Shown: positions 36,872 through 48,620, numbered from the stretch's first letter. The stretch is 64,000 nucleotides of DNA from Hedera helix (GCA_947179155.2 OX359266.1:20484598-20548597), one strand, 5' to 3'. Notes: generated by a model not told the origin, from the letters alone. A program made the numbers and translations.

Positions 36872-38122
36872 GTAAGTGAAAAACCATATATTTTCCCTGA
36901 TAAGTGTAAATTGTGTTGTTTGACTTGGGATGAATGTGCTTTTAATTGATAATTGTATTTGAGTTGTTTGACTTAGGATGACTGTATTTTCCTCATAATT
37001 GAACTTATTCAACATTTAGACTCTTAACCTTAAAATAAGGATGATGAATTTGTAACAATTTCTTTCCAAATATCTGGTGTTACTGTGTGGTATGGAGGTT
37101 CCAATTGGAGGTTTTACCGACTAATTTACCCATGAGTAATTGCATTAACAATGGCATAAGAAATAACTTTAGAATTGTGTCTTAAGATACTTTCATAAGG
37201 GGTTCAATTCTTTTCGCATTACTCTTTGTGTCTAAAAATTGAGAAATGCGGACATCACTTTTAAGGACATCACTTTTAAGGACGGACCAAGCTGTAGTTT
37301 ACTAGTTTTCATTTCTCACTTTACTGGCACGTGTTGTTTGCTTTTAATTCTGAGCCAATTTATAAAGTTATCAACTGTTATAAAATAATTTACTTTTATA
37401 ATCAAGTTATCAACTGTTATAAAGTTCTAAAATTACCGTCTAAAATTATAATGAAGAACTTCATAAAACATGTTGATTTTCTGACGATGACTATATTCAC
37501 TGTTATCTAAATCCCTGTTTTGCCCCTCTAAGAATTTCATGTTATGTCCCTATTTTGCCCCTCTGTTTCATAAAGATTCTCATTTTACGCCCCTGTTTTG
37601 CCCCTATTTCATATGTATGTATGCTTGTACATCAACTTGTATGTTTGCGAATCCTAATCCATGTCTGTTACTGAATTGACTGCTTGGTTGACAAAATGAA
37701 TTACACATTCTTACTTTTGCCATTATAGGTTCCTATTCTTGTTTTTGGGTTTGGTTTCAGTTTTTGCAGAAGATTTTTGTGCATAGAAAAGTATCATTAC
37801 TTTCCACTACCGTATATGACTATATGACATAAATTTTTTCATATTAGATAGAACAAAGTCAGAACCATTAGACTTTTTCTTCAGCAGGGTAAAATTTATA
37901 AAGGAATTGCTGATCAACTTCATTAAGATTTTTATTATATGTTAGCAATGTTTATATTAGTTATTAGCGTACTGAATTATTTGTAAATATCAAAGAACTT
38001 GTTTCATAATTATTTGTTTTGATTTTTAGATAATATTTGACAAAGTCTTCTATGTTTCTACTCTCTTGTATGATTTTATGAAAATATATTTAATTATAAA
38101 TGTTAATGAACTTTTCTTGCAG
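36872..38122. other. Intron-like region
   Basis: T-rich on the plus strand, between the AGPase exon and a terminal-exon candidate. It has local repeats (TTTTGCCCCTCT near 37520-37600; GGACATCACTTTTAA twice at 37251-37278). No coding sequence is recognised. Confidence 0.4.
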
Positions 38123-38202
38123 TATGAAGTTAAAGGCTCAACCTTGACTTTCTTGAAGACAACGATAATGGGGATCTAACAATTACCATGCCTTATAGCT
38201 AG
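38123..38202 (+). pseudogene. Terminal-exon-like fragment, unidentified, frameshifted
   Basis: The TTCTTGCAG acceptor is followed by YEVKGSTLTFL and, one frame over, LEDNDNGDLTITMPYS and TAG. A 1-base frameshift near 38152 separates the two. The following AT-rich sequence would be 3' UTR. Not recognised; it could end the gene that starts at 34457. Confidence 0.4.
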
Positions 38203-38639
38203 AGATGCTCTTCCTTGTGTAATATTTGCGAATACATATTTGTAAGTGATATGACACTTGCTTTTGGTAACGAATCTTGTAATTTTAGTGTGTATATATT
38301 GGTTGTACTAGCTTTGTAGATAATATATTCTTTTGAAATGATATAATAATTAGTTTCACATTTAGTATATATAAAATTTATATGAACTTTTTTATTATCT
38401 ATATTTTAATGAGATATTAAATTAATATTTTGTTAGTATAATAAGTTAACAATATAATAAAATAATAAATTAAAAAGAATAATTTGGAAATTCATTATAA
38501 TTTAGTGTTCATTTGTCATTCATATGTTCAACTTTAGTAAAGGAATTTCTCTAACTAAATTCATAAAATAATCACAAATTATAATGAATCATAATCTGAT
38601 TGGTATGAGGGACTTGGTATAACGAATCATAATCTGTCA

Positions 38640-39043
38640 ACGAATTGACAACAAAATTTTGTAACAAATTGACAATAAAACTTTGCAACGACCTATAAAA
38701 TTCGTTATGAAAAATAAAAGCTTTTCACAAATTGTAACAAATGACAAATTTTGTTGCTAAAAATGCATTTTTTTGCAATGACAAAAATTGTTGTTGAATG
38801 TCCATCAAGAATTTGCAACGAAAAAAGTAAATGGGGGGAGGGGGGAGGGGGGGGGGGGGGGTTTCCTGCTAACGAATTGACAACGAAATTTTGTAACGAC
38901 TTATGAAATTCGTTGTGAAAAGTGAAAGCCTTTCAACATCTACAACGAATGAGAAATTTCGTTGCTAAACATGCATTTTTAGCAACGATTTTATAGATCG
39001 TTGCCCAAAAAATCGTTGCCAAATGTCTTTTTTTTTTGTAGTG
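38640..39043. repeat. Right CACTA subterminal array and terminus
   Basis: Repeated CAACGAAATTTTGTAACGA and TTCGTTGCTAAA-type motifs in both orientations end in TTTTTTTTTGTAGTG at 39043, the complement of the left terminus. A G-rich run (38833-38861) lies within it. Confidence 0.8.
38833..38861 (+). repeat. G-rich run (G-quadruplex-prone)
   Basis: GGGGGGAGGGGGGAGGGG then 11 more G, inside the right subterminal region of the CACTA candidate. Confidence 0.85.
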
Positions 39044-40271
39044 ATATCTAGGAAACTTGGAGCTTTGCACCCAAAAAGGGTCCCCTCCCCTCCTAGCTGG
39101 CCACTCTCCCTCTTTCCCTAGCAATTTGGCTTTATCTTTCTTTCTTATATACATATACATGTTGACCACCTAGTTTGACCAATACTTGAAATTGCAATAT
39201 GGATTAATTCATGGGCTACTAGTTTATTTCATTTGGACTCCCAACATCAAATTGTTTGGGCTTAACAATTAATCCCTATTAGACTACCAACAATAATATT
39301 TCATGGGGCTCATACATTAATCCAAGTTAGACTACTAACTTATTTCATTTAGTTACTACACTTGGGCTATCATTTATTTTCTACTAGTAAGTCACTTTGG
39401 CTACTAGTTTAATTCAATTTGAACTTAATTCAACAACTTCGTTAGACTAATTATATAATCCGATTAGATTTGCTATTTTAAATTGCTTACACAATTTAAT
39501 TTTCTTAGTTTATTTCACTAGTTAAATTTTTCAACCGTTCTTTTATTCTATCATTTGGGTTAGAATTTCAATTCGATTGGATCACATGAACCATACATGT
39601 AAGTATACCTCATTGTGCTACATTGTTTAATATTGGTTGGACTTTTGGTTAAAGCCAACTTAATTCTCTACACTTAGGCTTCACCCATACAACCACTTTA
39701 AGGTTTTGGGCTAAATTAATACCATTATTGGACTTCACTATATTTACGTTGGGCCTTTAATTAATTTAGGTTGTGTCACTAACACAAACTAGCACAAACT
39801 TGGCCCTAAACATTTTATGAGTTAAGGTTTGGGCCAATTGAATCAAATTTCACCCTAAGGGTAAATTTGTCATTACATCTCACCAATCAAGGGTAAAATA
39901 GTCTCTAGGTGATTATTAGGATATCAAAGTCATTACAAAATACTTTAGGAAAAAATGGTAATCTCTCATTTTCTCTAGACTTTCTCTAGACTTTCCTTGT
40001 ATTTCATTCTATATTCGTGATTTGTAATTTTGTATTTACACATCGTATAAATACCTAGCTCTTAATATTCCACAAAATATTCATATTAATCGACTCTAGG
40101 TTTTAATGCTCATAGTTCATGATTACTCATATTTAATTCCTAACACATAAATTAGGTTAAATGTTTACTCATTCCTCTACATTCTCCTTTTCTCCAATCT
40201 ATGTTTTAAACCTTAACCGATAATTGTGTTTCATTCATTTTTAACCATCATAAATATCTGGGATATTACAG
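39044..40271 (-). other. X1 body, right part, non-coding
   Basis: AT-rich with many TAGTTTATTTCATTTGG-like phrases; ends TCTGGGATATTACA at the border with gypsy A integrase. On the minus strand this is the start (U3) of X1: TGTAATATCCCAGATATT. Confidence 0.6.
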
Positions 40272-41837
40272 TAACAATCCACTAGGTCTCTGATGCTCAG
40301 CCTTTACTCTCTGATAAGTTAGACATCTAGCAACGCACTCTGCAACCTCCTTTTTCATATCCGGCTACCAAAAATGATGTCGAAGATCTTGATACATTTT
40401 TGTACTCCTCGGGTGAACTGAGTATCTCGAATTATGGGTTTATTGTAAAATCTCCTCTCGTAATTCTGGCGCTGATGGTACCCACACTCGCTTTTCAAAT
40501 CTCAAGATTCCCTAAGTATCCATCTTGAATTTTACTTTTTCATTCTCTGCTATACAAAGCTTTATTCGACCACATTCTTCATCTTTCTCCTGATCTTCTC
40601 TCACTCTATCTAATAGAGTTGGGCGAACTTCTATCGCACACAACATCTCTTTTGATTCCTTTGGACATTTCACTTCCAGCTCCATTCTAGTTATTTCCCT
40701 TACTAGCTCATCCTGTGTTGTCAATACTGATAATTTTTTCCTTCCCTTTATGCTCAGTGCATCTGCCATAACATTGGCCTTCCAAGGATGATATAGGATT
40801 TCACAATTGTAATCCTTAATCAATTCTAACCATCTCCTATGTCGCATGTTCAATTCTTTCTGTGTGACAATATACTTCAGACTTTTATAGTCCATATATA
40901 TCTCACATTTCTCTCCATAAAGGTAATGCCTCCAAATTTTCTAAGCAAAAACTACTGCTACAAATTCTAAGCCATGAATCAGATATCCCTTCTCATAGTC
41001 TTTTAGTTTTTTTGATGCATATGCAATGACCTTACCGTTTTGCAAAAGCACACAACCTAGTCCCTTGTGCGACGCATCACTATATACCATCAAATTTCCT
41101 GTATCATCTGGTAGAGATAACACAAGCACTTCGCTTAGTCGTTTGTTCAACTCCTTAAAACTTTTTTCACCCTTACTTCTCAGACCATATAAACTTCACA
41201 GTATTTCTCGTCAAATTAGTCAACATAGTCGCTATCTTTGAAAAATCTTGAATAAATCGTCGTTAGTAACCCGCTAACCTTTAAAAACTTCTTAGTTTCG
41301 TTGGGGTCTTTGGTTGTTCCCAATTTATCACTGCCTCGACTTTCACAGGATCTACTGAAATTCCTTCGTTATCAATCACATGTTCTAAAAAGTGAACTCT
41401 CTCCAACCAGAATTCACATTTCGAGAACTTTGCGTACAACTTCTCCTTTCTCAATATTTCCAACACCAGTCTTAAGTGTTCCGCATGCTCCTCTTATGTT
41501 TTGGAATACACCAAAATATCATCAATGAATACCATAACAAATTTATCTAGGTACGGTTTGAAAATTCTATTCATCATGTTCATAGATGCTGCTGGTGAAT
41601 TTGTCAGCCCAAACGACATCACCAAGAATTCATAATGTCTGTATCGGGTTCTAAACACCGTCTTCGGTAAATCCTCCTTTCTAACTTTCAACTGATGATA
41701 CCTAGTTCACAAATCTATCTTTGAGAAATATTTTTCTCCTTTTAATTGATCAAACAGATTGTCAATCCTTGACAACTGGTACCTATTCTTGATTGTCACT
41801 TTTTTCAATTTACGATAATTGATACAAAGTCGTAACT
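40272..41837 (-). pseudogene. Gypsy A pol: RT, RNase H and integrase zinc region (decayed)
   Basis: On the minus strand from 41837: RLCINYRKL, VTIKNRYQLSRIDNLFDQL, FSKIDL, FRTRYRHYEFLVMSFGLTN, FVMVFIDDILVYSK (catalytic FIDD), CEFWLERVHFLEHVI, then RNase H YSDASHKGLGCVLLQNGKV and YGEKCEIYMDYKSLKYI, and the tail near 40330 reading ARCLTYQRVKAEHQRPSGLL. Several stops and frameshifts occur. The left edge is the X1 insertion, the right edge is another LTR insertion at the RT codons RLC. It is clearly the same family as gypsy C. Confidence 0.88.
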
Positions 41838-43770
41838 GTAATGACCACGAATTTTTTTAGACATTATAATTATATTTATTAAATAATTAACAATGAATTA
41901 AAATTTTTGTACTAATTAATTGTGCATTAAATAATTGAATGAATATACTTGTGTATGTGTGTATTTATTTAAAGTAATAAAACAAAGTGTATAATTAATT
42001 AAAGCAAATCTAATTGGATTATGTTATAAGTCCAAATGATGTATTAAACTAGGTCAAATTAATTAACCTAGTAGTTCATGTAATTAATTAAACCTTAGTC
42101 CATGTAATTAATTAAACTGGCCCAATGTTTGTTTTAATTAAATATAACATATGTTATTTAATGTTAGCCCAATATAACAATTAAATTGAGCCAAACCAAA
42201 TTAAATGGATGATCCTAATACATTTAATTTCTAAGTCTAATGTGGAGCCCAATAGGAAGTCAAAATTGGTCAAACAATATATAAGTGTATATATATAGAT
42301 GTATATATGTTTAATTTAGCTATTAAAAAAAAAAAGTAAAAATGGCTAATAAAAGGCCATTTGGCCGGTCAAGGGGGGGCTCCACTTGGGGTGGATTTCA
42401 AATTTTCTATTTCTTGATTTTGAGTTCAAGAGTTGTTGAGCCAAGCTACCAATTCCTACCAACTCAAGTCCTTTATGTAAGAAAATTCCTAAAATTTAGC
42501 TAAGTTGAAGATAAAGGATAAGATGAGCTACGAGATTTGTATACATATAAAATATGTATGTCTACATTTTGGATGATAATTCTTGGCTATAAATAAGAGC
42601 CTTGAGTAAGTGTTAGAGAGTTTGCTTCATTTGCGAGAGAGAAAAGCTAGAGCATACCCTTGTGAGTTGAAGAAAATAGCTAGAGAAGGAGTTTGGGGAA
42701 TATCACAAAGCTTCACAGCATACTTTGTAAGGAGAAGAAGAAAAGCATACAAATCATTAAGATTAAAAAGTGCTCTAACATTTTCTAAGTTCGTTTTTAT
42801 AGTTTATATGTGATTTGAACGGTTAAAATATATTTTTAACTGATCAAAAGTTTTTTTGATGGTCTAGAAGTCTTAAACTATGTTATATAGGTAGATTCAT
42901 AGTTTGATATGTTTAAATCACGTTTTGGTATGTGTGGTATGCATAAAAATGGAAGAAATGTTCATATTAAATTTTACTGGTAAAACCTAGTTGAGTATAT
43001 GGTAATTAATGTTATAGTTTGAAATGTACAAGTTGGAAAATGGATTTCTAGGGCCAAAAGTTACATATATGAGTTTTAAAGAAAACCCAACTTGAAACTT
43101 TCAAAAATATGAAAAAACAAAGAAGTTATGACTTTTACCGTAAAATAGGTCGTTTTTAAACCCTAAGTGGTTCGATTTTTATTTTTTTGTCAAAACGATT
43201 TCAAAAATGTGATCGAACCACGAAATATTGTAAAACAAAAAGTTAGGAACACATCAACACTGATTTTGTGTCATTTGAATATGTAGATTTTATTTTATAC
43301 AAGTTTTAATCAAAATAACTCAAAGTTGAAAATTTTTAAATTTTGGTCGAAATACCCGAGCGCCAAAGGCGCTGTATGAGTTCAAAACTGAGCATTGGCA
43401 GTGGTCAGGCATTCTGTTTCCAATGTCGGCAGCGCTGGACTCGGTTCATTTCGAGCGTCGGCGCGCTGGTCCGGTTTTTCAATTTTTGCCGGGTCGATCC
43501 GGGTCACAAAAGAAAAATTTTTCCAAAAAATATTTTATTAGTTTTGGACTCAATAAGAGTATTTTTAAAGTTATAGATAGTTGATTTAATAAGTAAAAAG
43601 TGGATAAATATTATTAAAGGTTTAATAATATAAATTAAATTAATAAAATATTATTATGAATATAATAATATTAGAAAATTATTAAAATATTATTAAATGT
43701 ATAATAATATTATAAAGTCAATAAAATATTGTTAAATGAGTAATAATATTTGTAAATAGATAAGATATTA
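41838..43770 (+). mobile_element. Plus-oriented LTR (X2) inserted in gypsy A RT, right end lost
   Basis: TGTAATGACCACGAATTTTTTT starts directly after GTAAC (41833-41837), within RT coding sequence. A TATAAATA box is at 42588-42595. A GC-rich patch (43360-43500) and AT-rich repeats follow. It is cut at 43770 by the gypsy B LTR, and its end is not found again. Its start resembles X1's TGTAAAGACCACGAGAAT. Confidence 0.65.
42588..42595 (+). promoter_or_regulatory. TATA box of LTR X2
   Basis: GGCTATAAATAAGAGCC, same core as the other LTR promoters here. Confidence 0.55.
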
Positions 43771-44814
43771 TGTGACACTCCCAAATCTGGGCCCACAGCC
43801 AAAACTTGAGTTGTGAAAAGAGTACAAGGTTTATGTCAAAAACTGCAGTTAAATTCTTGAACAACGTTCAGATCAATAATAGCAGCGAAATGAACAATCT
43901 ATTAGAAGAATAATGCAGACTATAATGTCCACTCGCTTCTCTTTTTAAGAAAAAACATCATCAACTTTTATCATCTGAAACACCACTGGCCATAATAGTA
44001 CAATTTCATAGTTTCTGGTCATAATCATGCAAATCAACAGTTCATCTTTGCACTACGGGCCAAAGATATTTGATATAACACTACCGGTCATTATTATACC
44101 AGTATTCAGTTTTTAGTTATAATCATACCAAACAACAGTTCATCTTTGCACTACGGGCCAAAGAGAACTTTCACCACGTGTCATAAAAGACACTGAATAG
44201 ATATATCGCCTTTAACCTATTATATTGCCTTTAACCTATCATCTGTTCAACAATTATATCGTATCTGTGCTCCCGGCCACAGATATTCACAACAGCTTGA
44301 TTCTTGATGATTAGTACGAATAACAGTGATACAAATGATGAATAGAAGAAACATGATAAACAATAAGTATCGAAAGTTTACTTTGTGTAGATTCAAATAA
44401 TGTCCAAATTGTCAACATGATGTGGAATGAAATTCAAAAATGATATTCAAGATCCACAGTTCAGAATAACGGTTACAGTTCAATAAAAATGTTTAGAAAA
44501 ATAGGAAGGTTCAATTGAAATGATATTAGATGAAGCACAAGCCATTAAGGAATATATAATCATTTCAGACAATTTTACCAAATAGTACTTACTATAGTAA
44601 GTTAAGAGTATAAAAGAAATAATATCCCTTACTATAGTAAGTTTGAATAATGGAAGATGAAAAAGATGGTATCTCTTATGAGTATAAAGGAAAATAATAT
44701 CACTTACGAATATGAAAGAAAATGATATTACAAACGAATATGGAATAAAAGTGTCATGTGATAATTCATGTAGACAAATTATTTTCACAAGAGACAAATT
44801 AAAAATTTACAAAG

Positions 44815-45006
44815 GGTTATTCACCAACAGGCAGTAATCCGCGCAGTAAGGTTATTCCCATAATTTAATAAAATTTGAATACAAAGAGTTATTCACCAAA
44901 CAGACGGTAATCCGCGTAGTAAGGTTATTCTTAGAGATTAATAAAGAATGAATACGAAAGGTTATTCACCAACATGAGGTAATCCGCGCCGTAAGGTTAT
45001 TCCCAC
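44815..45006 (-). repeat. Three tandem copies of the roughly 70-bp LTR unit
   Basis: GTTATTCACCAA, GGTAATCCGCG, GTAAGGTTATTC occurs three times here against four in the related solo LTR at 10746. Confidence 0.8.
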
Positions 45007-45645
45007 AATTTAATACATGAAAATAAATGACACATCTTATGAGTAAGAAATAAACGATATTATTTTCGAGAATCAAAGAATGATAATCCCTTACAGTATT
45101 AAGTTTAAGAGTATGAAAGAAAATGACATCCCTTACTGTAGTAGGAAAATAATACCATTTATGATGGTGAAAAGAATGATACCCCTTACCTTATCACGTG
45201 ACTGGATATTGATAAAAATGAGGTTGATCAACCTATATATTTATAATATAATTAGTAATTACCACATATAAATTTCAAAGTGTATGATAACTCGTATAAT
45301 ATGAACTATCAAAATTATATATATTTAACATAATTTTTGTAGTATAATATAATAACTTTAAAATAAATTTTAAAATAATATTCCAAAATAAATCTTCCAA
45401 AGAAAGTTTTTAAAAATGAATCTTCTTAAAGAAGAGTCTTCTAAAAGAAAATTTGTGAATACCGTGAAAAATAGGAATTTATGAAATTACCACTTTTAAA
45501 ATAAAACACTTACTTGAGAAATTTCTGCACTCCTTCTGGTTTAGAAACACTTAAAATAACCTTACTATTTTCAGAGAAAACTCATAAAATACTTATAGAA
45601 ATTTTTTATGTTTTAGGTGTGATTTTTCTATTCAGCTGAGCAAGC

Positions 45646-45653
45646 TATTTATA
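45646..45653 (-). promoter_or_regulatory. TATA box of gypsy B LTR (minus strand)
   Basis: TATAAATA on the minus strand in the context CTCCTATAAATAGCTTG, conserved with 11631-11638. Confidence 0.6.
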
Positions 45654-46487
45654 GGAGAAAATAAGACACTATGCATGGTAGGTGGCACTGGCGTGCTGCA
45701 CGCTAGTGCTGAAAATTTTCAGCAGCCTCACCAACCCAAGCACATTTTCATACATTTCACGTGGGCCCCACAGTGGGTTCATGTACTATTCACGTTACTA
45801 TTCACATAAAATAATATTTATTTATTTTTTATTTTTTATTTTTCTTTTTGTGGGTCCTGCATATAAAATAAAATAATGCTACAACAATAATTCAACAATA
45901 ATGTAATAAACACGTTACAGATTATTATCAATTTAATAATATAAATTACTGTGTATTTGCTATTGTGACAATTATTTGGTTCAATAATTTTAACATACAA
46001 TGCAATAACAATTATTGGTTCAATGATATAAAATACAGTGTAATGACAATTATTGAATCAATAATACAAAATACTGTGTAAAAACAATTATTGATGAATA
46101 CTATGCAATGACCACTTTATCAGATCAATAATATGAGACACTGTGCAATACCGTGTGCTACTGTTCTTTTATCACCGGTATTTTTAACAGTTAAAAGTGA
46201 TAACACCGTTGACTATTTTTATTTAAAAAGGTTACTTCTGTCGTTTTCTATATCCGACAAATATTCCGTTATGGGGTCTACCAATGATTAGTTATTTCGG
46301 CGCCGTCGTATGACCGAATATTCCCCGACAAAACGAATATTCCCCGACAAAACGAATATTGTCTGACAAAATAAAATTTACACATAACATCTTTAACTTT
46401 TAACTTTGTCAATTTAACCACTTACTGTTTCATGAAAAAATATATATGAAGAAAAATTAAATTTTGTATTTCATAAAATTCGGAGTC

Positions 46488-47812
46488 TTACAACCTTCCC
46501 TCTTTATGAAATTTCGTCCCCAAAATTGACGTACCTGGCATTTCGAAGAGGTAAGGATGCTTAGATTTCATATCAGATTTTGGCTCCCAGGTCATTTCCT
46601 CAGTATCTTGGTTCCTCCATAAAACCTTAACTTGAGGTATAACCTTTAAGCGTAGGATCTTCTCCTTCTTATCTAGGATCTTAACAGGTATCTCCTCGTA
46701 CGTTAAATCCTCTGCTATAACGTCCGGTTCTAACTCAATGACGTGTTTTGGGTCCTTCACATAGTTACGTAACATAGATATGTGAAAAACGTTATGGATG
46801 CGAGACATACTTGACGGTAAAGCTAGTCTGTAGGTTACTGTTCCTACTCGATCGAGGATTTCAAATGGGCCAATAAATTGAGGGTTGAACTTTTCTCTCT
46901 TTCCGAATCTCGTAACTCCTTTCCATGGAGAAACACGTAAGAATACATGATCTCCGACGTTGAATCTCTCATCTCTTCGATGAAGATCAATATAACTCTT
47001 TTGTCGTTCTTGCGCAGTCTGTATTCGTTGTCGGATCATTTGGATCTTTTCTGTTGTCAAACGTACTAACTCGGGTCCCAACAGTTTTGCTTCTCCTACC
47101 TCATTCCAACATACTAGAGAGCGACACTTCCTTCCATACAAAGCCTCGAATGGAGCCATGCCTATGCTTGCTTGGTAACTATTGTTGTAGGAAAATTCAA
47201 CCAATGACAAGTACTTATCCCAACTTCTTTTGAAGTCTAGTATGCAAAGTCTCAAAAGATCTTCGAGGGTCTGGATCGTCTTTTCTGATTGCCCGTCCGT
47301 TTGAGGATGGTGTGCAGAACTAAAACGTAGTTCCGTGCTTATAGCTTTTTGTAGACTGATTCAAAAGCGTGAAGTAAATCTAGGATCTTGATCAGAAATT
47401 ATGGAAACTGGCATGCCATGCAATCTCACAATCTCATTTATGTACATACCGACACGACGCTCAAGTGAAAAGTTTTCTCGTATAGGCAAGAAATGAGCTG
47501 ATTTGGTCAATCTATCTACAATGACCAAAATTGCATCTAAGCCTTGAGAAACCTTGGGAAGACCCGTTACGAAGTCCATATTGATGTGTTCCCGTTCCAT
47601 TTGGGAACCTCAAGTGGTTGTAATGGTCCCTTAGGTGCTTGATGCTTTGCCTTGACACGTTGACAAGTTAGACACCTTGAGATAAACTCTGCAATCTCTC
47701 TTTTCATATTGTTCCACCAAAATGTATGTCGAAGATCACGATACATCTTGGTACCTCCAGGGTGGATTGCAAACGGCGTGTTGTGTGCCTCCATCATGAT
47801 TTTATGCTTCAA
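46488..47812 (-). pseudogene. Gypsy B integrase with C-terminal chromodomain-like region
   Basis: N-terminal zinc region at 47780-47640 (HPGGTKMYRDL, CLTCQRVKAKHQAPKG), core at 47600-47361 (MDFVTGLPKVSQG, RLTKSAHFLPI, SIISDQDPRF), then an uninterrupted 255-codon stretch 47255-46488 (YNNSYQASIGMAPFEALYGR, FIGPFEIL, HNVFHISMLRNYV). It ends in a chromodomain-like tail (IPQVKVLWRNQDTEEMTWEP, KHPYLFEMPGT), as in Tekay/Del chromoviruses. The stop TAA is the third to fifth base of the LTR, so the frame reads through the polypurine tract into the LTR. Frameshifts at about 47260-47360 and 47570-47600 break it. Confidence 0.9.
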
Positions 47813-48620
47813 TTCAGGATTGTTAAGAACAAAGAGTCGAGAGTTAACTCGAAGTATTCCTTTCTCATCGATTCTTGCTTCAGGAATACACCTTCTTGTA
47901 CTTTCTTCATCATATTCATCAGCTCCAGATCAGTAGCTTGAGCAGCTTTAATTTTATCGATTAAAGCTAGTTCTACTCGTACGTGCGCAATCTTTAAGTG
48001 GGTCATTGGTGTTTTTAGCTCTATCTCCATCTTTTGTAAGTCGTACAAAATATGCTTTTGTGTTGTCAGCAGTGCACTTGTACTCGCATAAGATCTTCTG
48101 CTCAAAGCGTCAGCTACAACGTTCGCCTTTCCCGGGTGATACTGGATTGTGTGGTCGTAATCCTTCAACAGCTCAAGCCAACGTTGTTTTTGCATGTTGA
48201 GTTCCTTCTGGGTGAAGAAATACTTGAAACTTTTATGATCCGTATAGATATCCACTTTCTCTCCGTACAAGTAGTGTCTCCAGATCTTCAACGCGAAAGC
48301 GACTGCAACCAACTCTAGATCATGAGTAGGATAATTTTTCTCATAATTTTTGAGTTGTCGAGAGGCATAGGCTATAACCTTTCCATGTTGCATATGACGA
48401 ATTCTCCTGATCCTGATGGTATGGTCAGAACAGAAGCTGAAACAAGTCTGCTATTAAGTTTTTGAAAACTTTTCTCGCATTCCTCGTTCCATACGAATTT
48501 TGTACTTTTTCGAGTTAGCTGAGTTAATGGAGTGACGATTTGAGAAAATCCTTTTACAAATCTTCGATAATAACCAGCTAAGCCCCAGAAAACTTCGGAC
48601 TTCGGTTACTGTCTTGGGTT
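47809..48620 (-). pseudogene. Gypsy B RNase H region
   Basis: The minus strand encodes MQHGKVIAYASRQLKNYEKN, THDLELVAVAFALKIWRHYL and YTDHKSFKYFFTQKELNMQK, then YHPGKANVVADALSRRS, the classic gypsy RNase H to integrase linker. The upstream segment at 48620-48400 (RT connection, YYRRF) is frameshifted. RNase H degrades the RNA template during reverse transcription. Confidence 0.88.

Larger units (their letters stand above)
19528..39043. mobile_element. Candidate gene-fragment-carrying CACTA (En/Spm-type) transposon, 19.5 kb
   Basis: The left end is CACTACAAAAAAATGG and the right end TTTTTTTTTGTAGTG, giving a 13-bp terminal inverted repeat starting with the CACTA signature. Both ends have arrays of short AGCAACGA/TCGTTGC subterminal motifs in both orientations (19550-20345 and 38640-39030), as expected for transposase-binding regions of this superfamily. 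The 3-bp flanks are TTA and ATA, so the TSD is imperfect. No TNP2-like transposase is visible; inside are intron-containing exon fragments of several host genes and two nested LTRs. If the ends do not belong together, it would be two truncated elements. Confidence 0.65.
12898..40271 (-). mobile_element. 27.4-kb composite insertion: LTR-type element X1 with nested elements
   Basis: Starts TGTAAAGACC and ends GATATTACA (TG...CA), flanked by GTAAT (12893-12897) and GTAAC (40272-40276), a TSD with one mismatch. Removing it joins gypsy A integrase codons so that they align without a gap to gypsy C near 63300. X1's own sequence is 12898-14868, 18499-19527 and 39044-40271, about 4.2 kb, with no coding capacity, so it is probably a large solo LTR. 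The stem-loop motif at 13395-13410 gives minus orientation. Confidence 0.8.
43771..46492 (-). mobile_element. 3' LTR of gypsy B
   Basis: On the minus strand TGTAAGACTCCGAATTTTATG to GGGAGTGTCACA, 2.7 kb, preceded by the polypurine tract AAAGAGGGAAGGT (46493-46505) and pol. TATTA at 43766-43770 would be its TSD; the partner is lost with the 5' half of the element. It shares family with the solo LTR 9399-12594. Confidence 0.85.

Noticed and set aside
19528..39043. Helitron or Pack-MULE as the gene-capturing vehicle
   Set aside because: The ends have the CACTA signature with subterminal repeats. I saw no long MULE-type terminal inverted repeats and no convincing CTRR hairpin end. I could not search exhaustively, so this remains a preference, not proof.
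40272..41837. Gypsy RT fragment as the internal domain between two LTRs of one element
   Set aside because: Both edges are GTAAC-type TSDs next to LTR ends, but no PBS or PPT adjoins them, and the left edge continues at 12897 in register. It is host sequence cut by two insertions.
47709..48318. Plus-strand frames of 64-88 codons
   Set aside because: They are antisense to clear gypsy B integrase and RNase H coding on the minus strand.
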